A stretch of DNA of 20,779 bases from JAMLGJ01 sp047972145 (lineage in GTDB: Bacteria; Actinomycetota; Acidimicrobiia; Acidimicrobiales; Microtrichaceae): NCBI GenBank assembly GCA_047972145.1, contig JBKEAI010000241.1:1-20779 (forward strand), in the 5' to 3' direction. The stretch's first letter is position 1, and each line of letters begins with the position of its first letter. A model generated the notes under the pieces. The model saw only the letters and a list, made by a program, of their open reading frames with translations, was not told the origin of the DNA and did not search any database. This document shows, piece after piece, positions 15,136 to 20,779 of this stretch. The translations under genes and the position numbers were made by a program.

Positions 15136-16613
15136 CTCAGCACGAATGGATCGCCCACAGGTGCATCGTCGGTCTCGATCCACACCGACTTCGGCTGGGT
15201 GAACTCGGCGAGGCCGTCGATGCCGTTCTCCCGGCCGTATCCGGAGAGCTTGCGTCCACCGAAGGGAGTCCCGGGATGCAGCGCTCGATAGGTGTTTACC
15301 CACACCGTTCCAGCATCTAGCTCTGCGGCCATGCGATGGGCCCTGCCCACGTCGCGTGTCCACACACCCGCGGCCAGCCCATAGGGAGAGTCGTTGGCGA
15401 TGGAGATCGCCTCGGCTTCGCTGGAGAAGCGGATCACCGACAGCACCGGCCCGAACAACTCCTCGCGGGCGACCTCCATCTGGTTGGTCACCCGGTCGAG
15501 CACCGTCGGTGGGTAGAACCACCCCCGCTCGGGGACCTCTGCACCCGCACCCCCTGTGATGAGCTCCGCACCGGCCGCCACCGCCGTGTCGACGCGGGAG
15601 CGGACGCCTTCGAGGATCTTGGGCTGTGACAGCGGACCCATCTCCGTGTCCTCGGCGCGCGGATCGCCGACCAGGATCGTGCGGGCCCTCGCCGAGATCG
15701 CCTCGACGAGTTCGTCCGCGATCGACTCGTGGGCCAACAGCCTCGATCCGGCGACACAGGTCTGGCCGGTGGCGGCGAAGATCCCCGCGATGATGCCGTT
15801 GACCACGTCGGGTACCGACACGTCCTCGAACACGATGTTGGCCGATTTGCCACCCAGTTCGAGCACGGTCGGCTTGAGCCCGGCGGCCGCACGGGTGGCA
15901 ACCGCCCGGCCACTGTCGGGGCCACCGGTGAACCACACCTTGCGGACCTGCGGATGTCCGACCAGGGCGTCGCCCGCCTCGTCGCCGAGTCCGGTGACCA
16001 CGTTGAGGCATCCGGGTGGCAGGCCTGCCTCCACGGCCAGAGCCGCGAGGCGCACCAGCGAAACCGACGCGACCTCCGCGGGCTTCACCACCACGGTGTT
16101 GCCTGCCAACAATGCCGGGATGATCCCCATCGAGCCGAGCAGCATCGGGGAGTTGAATGCGGGGATCACACCGACGACGCCGAAGGGCTCCCTGCGCGTG
16201 AATGCCACCATCGACTGGCGGTCATGGGGGATGACCCTGCCCTCGAGCTGGTGTGCGAACGACGCGAAGTGCCGGTACCAGGTGCGCAGGCCGGCGATCT
16301 GGCCACGGGTCTCGCGCACCACCTTGCCGACATCTCGCGCCTCCGCGAGCGCCAACTCCTCTGCATGCTCGGCGATCAGGTCACCGAGCCGCCAGATGAT
16401 CGCCGCGCGATCCGAGGGGCCCGTACGCCGCCACGGAGGCGCCGCGTCGCCAGCTGCGCTCACCGCGTCGGAGACGTCCGCCTCGTTGCCCCGGGCAACC
16501 TCGATCCAGGGTTCACCGAGCGTCGGGTCATAGGACGGGACATACTCTCCGCTCGCCGGCGCGACGATGGCTCCACCGATCCAGTGGTCTGTTCGGTTCT
16601 CGTGGCTGGGCAT
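15132..16613 (-). CDS. NAD(P)-dependent aldehyde dehydrogenase
   Basis: The 493-residue enzyme has PAFNSPMLL (Asn154), VVVKPAE (Lys177), the base in VLELGGKSAN (Glu252) and the nucleophile in TGQTCVAGS (Cys286), plus EELFGPVLS. It is a non-acylating aldehyde dehydrogenase giving an acid and NAD(P)H. It opens the 13-gene minus-strand run. Candidate substrates are the aldehyde released by the HpaI-like aldolase or by the thiolase-like/DUF35 pair; a hydroxymuconic semialdehyde role is also possible. The start at 16613 has GGAGAT about 10 nt upstream, inside a duplicated 15-bp leader segment. Operator-like sites lie 75 and 150 bp upstream. Confidence 0.9.
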   Translation of the reverse strand: MPSHENRTDHWIGGAIVAPASGEYVPSYDPTLGEPWIEVARGNEADVSDAVSAAGDAAPPWRRTGPSDRAAIIWRLGDLIAEHAEELALAEARDVGKVVRETRGQIAGLRTWYRHFASFAHQLEGRVIPHDRQSMVAFTRREPFGVVGVIPAFNSPMLLGSMGIIPALLAGNTVVVKPAEVASVSLVRLAALAVEAGLPPGCLNVVTGLGDEAGDALVGHPQVRKVWFTGGPDSGRAVATRAAAGLKPTVLELGGKSANIVFEDVSVPDVVNGIIAGIFAATGQTCVAGSRLLAHESIADELVEAISARARTILVGDPRAEDTEMGPLSQPKILEGVRSRVDTAVAAGAELITGGAGAEVPERGWFYPPTVLDRVTNQMEVAREELFGPVLSVIRFSSEAEAISIANDSPYGLAAGVWTRDVGRAHRMAAELDAGTVWVNTYRALHPGTPFGGRKLSGYGRENGIDGLAEFTQPKSVWIETDDAPVGDPFVLR

Positions 16614-16617
16614 CGGC

Positions 16618-16647
16618 GTTGGGATCTCCGGGGTTGGGAATCTCCGG
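16618..16647. repeat. 15-bp tandem duplication in the leader of the minus-strand operon
   Basis: GTTGGGATCTCCGGG at 16618-16632 is followed by GTTGGGAATCTCCGG at 16633-16647. On the minus strand each copy carries a Shine-Dalgarno-like GGAGAT, so the ribosome site of the first gene of the operon is duplicated. Confidence 0.8.
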
Positions 16648-16663
16648 TGAGGACCTGGGGTAT

Positions 16664-16696
16664 CCGTGTCAGAAACGTCTCCGTGTCAGACATATT
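16664..16696. promoter_or_regulatory. Operator 3 with an adjacent direct repeat, upstream of the minus-strand operon
   Basis: GACATATT at 16689-16696 equals the right arm of operator 1, with central A at 16688. The left arm (16680-16687) keeps only the TGTC next to the centre. CCGTGTCAGA occurs twice, at 16664-16673 and 16681-16690, 17 bp apart, so a second half-site may sit closer to the aldehyde dehydrogenase gene. Binding is inferred. Confidence 0.55.
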
Positions 16697-16756
16697 GCTA
16701 GACGATGCTGGTAGAACCCGCAAGCGCTTGTCCCACATAGTTGGATGCCCTGGATC

Positions 16757-16773
16757 AAGTGATCAGACATATG
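16757..16773. promoter_or_regulatory. Operator 4, upstream of the plus-strand crotonase operon
   Basis: GACATATG at 16766-16773 matches the right arm of operator 1 at 7 of 8 positions, centred on A16765. The left arm AAGTGATC matches at 4 of 8. Centres of operators 3 and 4 are 77 bp apart in a 196-bp divergent region, so one regulator could control both directions. Confidence 0.5.
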
Positions 16774-16794
16774 TAGATCCAAGCCGGGATCAAC

Positions 16795-16800
16795 TACGGT
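16795..16800 (+). promoter_or_regulatory. Possible -10 element for a leaderless crotonase transcript
   Basis: TACGGT fits the actinobacterial TANNNT -10 pattern and ends 9 nt before the ATG at 16810. No Shine-Dalgarno sequence precedes that ATG. The two facts together suggest transcription starts at or near the start codon. The -35 match is weak. Confidence 0.4.
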
Positions 16801-16809
16801 ACAGCTGCG

Positions 16810-17643
16810 ATGAGCTACGACCTGCCCCCCGAGCTCACCGTCGGGCTCGACGGTGCTGTGCGAGTGGTGACGATCAACCGCCCGGCGGCCCACAACGCTG
16901 TCGATGCCCCGCTGCACAACGCGCTGACCGTTGTTTGGCAACAGCTCGCTGCGGACCCCGACGCTCGTGCAGTTGTGATCACCGGTGCCGGAAAGGCGTT
17001 CTCCGCCGGTGGCGACCTCGAGCAGCTCGAAGCGTTCGCCCATGATCCGGTCGCACGCGAGGAGAGCCTGAGCGAGGGGGTGCGGTTGATCGACGAGATG
17101 CTGCAATTCCCGCTCCCGGTCATCGCTGCGGTCAACGGTCCCGCCGTCGGACTCGGTTGCTCCCTGGCGGTGCTGTGCGACATCGTCCTCATTTCCGACC
17201 GCGCCTACCTGTGCGACCCCCACGTATCGGTCGGACTCGCCGCCGGTGACGGAGGTGCAGCGTTCTGGCCACTGCTCGGGCCGCTTCTGCGCTCACGCGA
17301 GTACCTCTTCACCGGCGAGCGGATACCGGCGGAGCGAGCTGTCGATCTGGGACTCGCGTCGCGGGTGGTCCCACACGACGAGCTGCACAGTGAGGCACTC
17401 GACCTCGGCTACCGCCTGGCCGTCCTGTCACCACAGGCCCTCCAGGGCACCAAGAGAGTGCTCAACTCGTACCTTGCCCGGGCGATGCAGGGCGCGGTTC
17501 AAGACGGCATCGATGCAGAGCGCACCACGATGACCTCCGATGAGTTCCGCGAGCGTGTCGCTGAGATGCGCGCCTCGCAGGGTTCGACCTCGGAGGGTTC
17601 GTCCTCGGAGGGTTCGGCCTCGCAGGGACCGACACTGTCATGA
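16810..17643 (+). CDS. Enoyl-CoA hydratase/isomerase (crotonase) family protein with a repeat tail
   Basis: The 277-residue protein has the oxyanion-hole segments AFSAGGDL (63-70) and NGPAVGLGCSLAVLCD (109-124), then DPHVSVGLAAGDGG (136-149). Ser118 replaces the first hydratase Glu and His138 the second, so the exact reaction is uncertain; the crotonase gene at the start of the window has the same DPH text. It opens the plus-strand operon with the acyl-CoA dehydrogenase pair, whose unsaturated product is the natural candidate substrate. The C-terminal ~24 residues are pentapeptide repeats (SEGSS-like) encoded by a 15-bp minisatellite. Its TGA overlaps the next ATG by 4 nt. The start may be leaderless. 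Confidence 0.88.
   Translation: MSYDLPPELTVGLDGAVRVVTINRPAAHNAVDAPLHNALTVVWQQLAADPDARAVVITGAGKAFSAGGDLEQLEAFAHDPVAREESLSEGVRLIDEMLQFPLPVIAAVNGPAVGLGCSLAVLCDIVLISDRAYLCDPHVSVGLAAGDGGAAFWPLLGPLLRSREYLFTGERIPAERAVDLGLASRVVPHDELHSEALDLGYRLAVLSPQALQGTKRVLNSYLARAMQGAVQDGIDAERTTMTSDEFRERVAEMRASQGSTSEGSSSEGSASQGPTLS
17572..17631. repeat. 15-bp coding minisatellite at the crotonase C-terminus
   Basis: Four 15-bp units lie at 17572-17586, 17587-17601, 17602-17616 and 17617-17631, with core CCTCGGAGGGTTCG. They encode [AST]-S-[QE]-G-S pentapeptides directly before the ATGA junction with the dehydrogenase gene. Each copy also carries GGAGGG or a near match on the plus strand, so the array may double as repeated ribosome sites for the next gene. 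Confidence 0.88.
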
Positions 17644-18794
17644 CAGAGATCGCGGAGTTCAGGGAATCGGTCGCGAGGTGGTGCCGGGACCATGTTCCGG
17701 CTGACTGGAGAGCCACCCAGACAGGTGCCACCGACGCAGAGTTCGTGGCGTTCCAGCGGGAGTGGTTCGACGAGTTGCACGCGGCCGGGTTCGCGGTTCC
17801 CCACTGGCCCGCCGAGTGGGGCGGAGGGATGGACCTCGACCGGCAGGTCGTGTTGTACCAGGAGCTCGCCGCGCACGACGCACCCAGGTTGTTCCTCCAG
17901 TTCATCTCGATCAACCATGCCGCAGCCACCCTTCTGACCGCTGGAAGCGAGGCCCAACGACGCCGCCACCTTCCAGCGATCCTCGACGGCGAGATCTGGT
18001 GCCAGGGCTTCTCCGAACCCGAGGCCGGTTCCGATCTGGCCTCGCTCAGGACGACCGCCGAGCGCGACGGGGACACCTTCGTCGTGAACGGTCAGAAGCT
18101 CTGGGCGAGCGGAGCCATGCACGCGGACTGGTGCCTGCTGCTCGCCCGTAGCGACCCCGAGGCTCCCAAGCGGGCGGGAATCTCCTACTTCCTGCTCGAT
18201 ATGGCCAGCACCGGGATCGACGTGCGTCCCATACGCCAGGCGACCGGCGAGTCGCATTTCTGCGAGATGTTCCTCTCCGACGTGGAGATCCCGGCATCCA
18301 ACCTGGTGGGAGCGGAGAACAGCGGGTGGCAGGTCGCCCAGGAGACACTCGCCGCGGAACGGGGGATGACCATGCTGGAGCTGGCAGAACGGCTCAGGCA
18401 CGCCGGGTTCCGTTGGCTGGTCGACGCGTGCCTGCCCTTCCTCGACGATGCCCTCGTCAAGGACCGCCTGGCGGGATTCGAGAGCGAGATCACAGGCCTG
18501 TGTGGGCTGTGCCGCAAACTCGTCGAACATTCCGAGGACGCCAGCGCCGGACCCGCAGACGCGTCGATCGTCAAGCTGTACTACAGCGAGCTCCTCCAGC
18601 GCATGATGGACTTCGGTACCGAGATCGCAGGCTTCGAAGCGCACACCGCCTTGGAAAAGCCCCTCTCCAGCGGTTGGGAATCGGGCGCATGGGGACTCGA
18701 CTTCATCGGTTCGTGGGGCTGGACGATTCCCGCCGGCACCAGCGAGATCCAACGCACGATCATCGGCGAACGGGGACTGGGGTTGCCGCGATGA
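17640..18794 (+). CDS. Acyl-CoA dehydrogenase, large subunit of a probable heteromeric pair
   Basis: The 384-residue flavoprotein has the FAD/substrate signature GFSEPEAGSDLASL (123-136), FVVNGQKLWASGA, and the C-terminal IPAGTSEIQRTIIGERGLGLP motif (363-383). It introduces an alpha-beta double bond into an acyl-CoA and passes electrons to ETF. Being followed 13 nt later by a shorter, divergent second subunit fits the alpha2beta2 dehydrogenases of actinobacterial steroid side-chain degradation (FadE28-FadE29 style), where half the usual active sites are kept. This subunit holds the complete signature sequences. Its ATG overlaps the crotonase stop. Confidence 0.92.
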   Translation: MTEIAEFRESVARWCRDHVPADWRATQTGATDAEFVAFQREWFDELHAAGFAVPHWPAEWGGGMDLDRQVVLYQELAAHDAPRLFLQFISINHAAATLLTAGSEAQRRRHLPAILDGEIWCQGFSEPEAGSDLASLRTTAERDGDTFVVNGQKLWASGAMHADWCLLLARSDPEAPKRAGISYFLLDMASTGIDVRPIRQATGESHFCEMFLSDVEIPASNLVGAENSGWQVAQETLAAERGMTMLELAERLRHAGFRWLVDACLPFLDDALVKDRLAGFESEITGLCGLCRKLVEHSEDASAGPADASIVKLYYSELLQRMMDFGTEIAGFEAHTALEKPLSSGWESGAWGLDFIGSWGWTIPAGTSEIQRTIIGERGLGLPR

Positions 18795-18811
18795 CAGGGC
18801 TACCGCGATGA
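18791..18811 (+). other. Six-codon mini reading frame bridging the two dehydrogenase genes
   Basis: ATG 18791 overlaps the first dehydrogenase stop as ATGA, encodes MTGLPR, and ends at TGA 18809-18811, which overlaps the second dehydrogenase ATG (18808) again as ATGA. It seems to come from a 17-bp duplication of the junction (GTTGCCGCGATGA, then GCTACCGCGATGA), since it repeats the GLPR ending of the upstream protein. Whether it is translated is unknown. Confidence 0.55.
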
Positions 18812-19857
18812 GTGAGCTCACCGACCTCCACGACGACCTACGGGAGCTCGCGCGGGACGTACTTGCCGCTACACCAGATCCACCATGGTCGACCATCACC
18901 GAGACGGGTTGGAGCGGCTTGGAGGTACCCGGGCAACTGGGCGGTGCGGGCGCAACCTTCTCCGAGGTCGCCGTGGTCGTCGAGCAATTGGGTCGCGCAT
19001 GCTCGGCGGCGCCATACCTGGGACAGGTCGTGCTCAGCGTACCGGTACTGGAGGCCGTCGGAGCGGACAAGGAACTTTCGGAGGTCGCCTCGGGTGAGGC
19101 ACGGATAGCCTTCGGGCTGAACCCGGATGATGGCCACGATGCCGGGTTCGAGATGGTCGATGGCTTGCTCCGCGGCCGACTGGGCTTCGTCCCTGACGTT
19201 GTCGATGCAGACGAGGTGGTGGTGACCACAGCGGACTCACTCGTGCTCGCAGATCTAGCCCGAACCGAACGGCCGGTACTCGATCGGACGAGGACCCTCG
19301 TGGATCTCCATGCCGACGGGGTGAAACCGACCGAGGTGTGGCCACTCGCAACGGGGACCGTCGACCTGGTGCACGCCCGAGCCGCCACGGCGATCGCATT
19401 GGACAGCCTGGGCCTCGCCGGGGCGATGCTCGACGCGACCGTGCAATACGCGAAGGTGCGCGAGCAGTTCGGTCAGCCGATCGGAGCGTTCCAGGCGGTC
19501 AAGCACGCCTGTGCCGACATGCTCGTCGATGTCACGGTGTGCCGCGAGCTCGTTGCCGCGGCCGTAGAAGCGGTCGCGGCGCAGCAGGCGACGGCGTGGG
19601 TGGACGCATCCATGGCCAAGTCCCAGGCCACCCAAGCCGCAGTACGGATTGCGGGCAAGGCGATGCAGCTCCACGGAGGTTTCGGGTTCACATGGGAGGG
19701 CGATGTCCACCGCTACCTCAAGCGGGCGATGCTCAACAGGTCCCTCTTCGGATCGCCACACCACCACCGGTGCCGCCTCGCGGCCCGCTACGCCACACGA
19801 CCGAGTGCCGGTGAAGGTCGTTCGAGCACCGCCGACCGTTCGCTAGCGTCGCACTGA
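18808..19857 (+). CDS. Acyl-CoA dehydrogenase, short second subunit of a probable heteromeric pair
   Basis: The 349-residue protein is a divergent acyl-CoA dehydrogenase. It retains the FAD-binding REQFGQPIGAFQAVKHACADM text (218-238, Arg218 and Gln229) and LHGGFGFTWEGDVHRYLKRA (288-307) of the C-terminal helical domain. The middle domain is shortened and lacks the SEPEAGSD-type signature. Such subunits work with a full-length partner to make two active sites per tetramer in steroid-type systems; the adjacent larger gene is the natural partner. The last ~20 residues look disordered. Its TGA overlaps the GntR start as TGATG, so regulator and enzymes are co-transcribed. Confidence 0.88.
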   Translation: MSELTDLHDDLRELARDVLAATPDPPWSTITETGWSGLEVPGQLGGAGATFSEVAVVVEQLGRACSAAPYLGQVVLSVPVLEAVGADKELSEVASGEARIAFGLNPDDGHDAGFEMVDGLLRGRLGFVPDVVDADEVVVTTADSLVLADLARTERPVLDRTRTLVDLHADGVKPTEVWPLATGTVDLVHARAATAIALDSLGLAGAMLDATVQYAKVREQFGQPIGAFQAVKHACADMLVDVTVCRELVAAAVEAVAAQQATAWVDASMAKSQATQAAVRIAGKAMQLHGGFGFTWEGDVHRYLKRAMLNRSLFGSPHHHRCRLAARYATRPSAGEGRSSTADRSLASH

Positions 19858-20597
19858 TGGCTTCCGACGACACCGAGGCCGCGACCATTCCAGCGCTGAA
19901 GCTCAGCCGCGTCCGCCCGGCCTATGAACAGGTGACCGAGCAGCTCCGCGAGTTGATCGTGCGCGGCCAGCTACCCAACGGGGCACGCCTTCCCACAGAA
20001 CCCGCGCTGGCCAAGGAGCTCGGGGTGAGCCGCACCACGGTCCGAGAGGCGTTGCGCACGCTTGCCGCGGAGGGCCTGATCCAGACCACCAAGGGAGTCG
20101 GTGGTGGCAACACCATCAGCCGGCCCGACCGCGACCAGGTCGTGAAGTTCCTCAGCACCTCGCTCGCGCTGGGAACCCATGGCGACGAGGTGACCCTGGA
20201 CGACTTCATGGAGTTGCGCCGGTTCCTCGAGATCCCCGCTGCGGGGATGGCGGCGTCGCGCAGGTCCGACGAGGACATGCACCGCCTCGATGCCACTGCG
20301 GAATCACCCACTGGAGGTGCCGCCGACCAGCTCGAACGGAACCAGGATTTCCACGCCACTCTGGCCGACGTCTGCCACAACCGACTCCTCGAGATCGCAG
20401 CACAGCCGATCTTCCTGGTGCTTCAGACGAGGCTGGATCGTTCGACCCTCGGCCGGTCGTTCCACCGCACGGTCGCCGAACAGCACCAGGCGATCTCGCG
20501 AGCGATCAACAATGAGGACGCGACCGGCGCCGAACAGCTCATGGCCGACCACCTCGACTGGCTACTACCCCACTACCGCAAGGCCTGGGTCGGCTAG
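19857..20597 (+). CDS. FadR-subfamily GntR transcriptional regulator (FCD domain)
   Basis: The 246-residue protein has an N-terminal winged helix-turn-helix (about 21-90): AYEQVTEQLRELI, LPTEPALAKELGVSRTTVREAL and GLIQTTKGVGGGN. An all-helical FCD effector domain follows (about 115-240), with candidate metal residues Asp164/His166, His210 and His232. FCD regulators usually repress catabolic genes and release DNA on binding a small acid or acyl-CoA. It is the last gene of the plus-strand operon, so it is probably autoregulated. The GT-N3-AC core of the four palindromic sites in the window suits this subfamily, and it is the only regulator visible here. The effector is unknown. Confidence 0.93.
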   Translation: MASDDTEAATIPALKLSRVRPAYEQVTEQLRELIVRGQLPNGARLPTEPALAKELGVSRTTVREALRTLAAEGLIQTTKGVGGGNTISRPDRDQVVKFLSTSLALGTHGDEVTLDDFMELRRFLEIPAAGMAASRRSDEDMHRLDATAESPTGGAADQLERNQDFHATLADVCHNRLLEIAAQPIFLVLQTRLDRSTLGRSFHRTVAEQHQAISRAINNEDATGAEQLMADHLDWLLPHYRKAWVG

Positions 20598-20779
20598 CCG
20601 GTCGATCTCGTGGTCGAGCATGCCGGGGATATCCGTGGCCGGCGGCTCAGGGAGCGTCACCGGACCGTGTTCGCGGCTCGGCAGAAGCACCACGGCAGTG
20701 CCGGGGCTCGTCTCCACCCCGCGCTGGTTGGTCACCCGGACAGCGAGCTCCACCTCGCAACGGGGACCTGCCTCGGTCT
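20565..20779 (-). CDS. MaoC-like/hotdog acyl dehydratase, C-terminal part
   Basis: The frame is open to the right edge of the window and stops at TAG 20567-20565, leaving about 70 residues. The text CEVELAVRVTNQRGVETSPG followed by TAVVLLPSR and GPVTLPEPP is typical of the last strands of MaoC-type hotdog domains (VTNQRG, then GTA.VLLPSR). Those enzymes hydrate enoyl-CoAs, and this one could supply the hydratase activity that the Glu-less crotonases may lack. It overlaps the end of the GntR gene by 33 nt, tail to tail. Assignment rests on this short segment only. Confidence 0.72.
   Translation of the reverse strand, partial: TEAGPRCEVELAVRVTNQRGVETSPGTAVVLLPSREHGPVTLPEPPATDIPGMLDHEIDRLADPGLAVVG

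Noticed and set aside
15136..16011. Upstream extension of the CoA-transferase frame by almost 300 codons
   Set aside because: The extension is Arg/Gly-rich and antisense-like within the aldehyde dehydrogenase gene in another frame; the ATG at 15135 with an ATGA overlap starts exactly at the family N-terminus.
16614..16809. KstR-type (TetR) steroid operator in the divergent region
   Set aside because: The motif TNNAACNNGTTNNA typical of KstR was not seen; the sites present are GTC-N-GAC palindromes that suit GntR better.
17499..19388. A 629-codon open frame on the minus strand opposite the dehydrogenase genes
   Set aside because: It is Ser/Arg/Pro-rich with no recognisable domain, and lies fully antisense to two well-supported dehydrogenases. 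Long shadow frames are expected at this GC content.
20588..20602. Terminator at the end of the GntR gene
   Set aside because: CGGCTAGCCG is a perfect 10-bp palindrome but has no loop or T-tract, so it is not a credible intrinsic terminator.

Overview
The window is very GC-rich, almost fully coding and packed with stop/start overlaps of the ATGA or TGATG kind. Its protein families (PhyH, two-subunit acyl-CoA dehydrogenases, DUF35 plus thiolase-like pairs, KstD-like flavoproteins, many crotonases) point to a catabolically versatile high-GC actinobacterium, either a mycobacterium/Rhodococcus type or an acidimicrobial lineage. The sequence alone does not fix the genus. I saw no rRNA, tRNA, transposon, integrase or CRISPR.

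Layout. (1) Bases 1-2355, plus strand: the end of a crotonase gene, a two-module VOC protein, and a PhyH-type Fe(II)/2-oxoglutarate dioxygenase. The VOC and PhyH genes each have a palindromic operator just upstream. (2) Bases 2392-16613, minus strand: one run of 13 genes that reads as a single operon. In transcription order these are aldehyde dehydrogenase, class III CoA-transferase, KstD-like flavoprotein, crotonase, thiolase-like protein, DUF35 protein, MhpC-like hydrolase, MhpD-like hydratase, HpaI-like aldolase, MhpA-like hydroxylase, acyl-CoA synthetase, MhpB-like extradiol dioxygenase and SDR. (3) Bases 16614-16809: a divergent control region with two further copies of the operator motif. 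(4) Bases 16810-20597, plus strand: crotonase, two acyl-CoA dehydrogenase subunits and a FadR-type GntR regulator. (5) Bases 20565-20779, minus strand: the end of a MaoC/hotdog protein gene, overlapping the regulator tail to tail.

How the genes fit together. MhpA, MhpB, MhpC and MhpD homologues plus an HpaI-type aldolase make a nearly complete meta-cleavage route for a phenol carrying an acid side chain, of the 3-(3-hydroxyphenyl)propionate type. It is interleaved with CoA-dependent side-chain enzymes (ligase, CoA-transferase, heteromeric dehydrogenase, crotonases, a Ltp2/DUF35-like pair, aldehyde dehydrogenase) and with a KstD-like enzyme that in known cases desaturates cyclic ketones. My inference is one regulon that shortens a side chain, possibly aromatises a cyclic ketone, and then opens the ring. 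The regulon appears to be controlled by the local GntR protein through the shared motif AATATGTC-N-GACATATT. The substrate is not determined.

A second theme is structural. Short tandem duplications (15, 18 and 23 bp, and one about 17 bp) sit at gene ends and gene junctions throughout the window. Two of them create chains of 6-7-codon mini reading frames linked by overlapping stop and start codons between operon genes.
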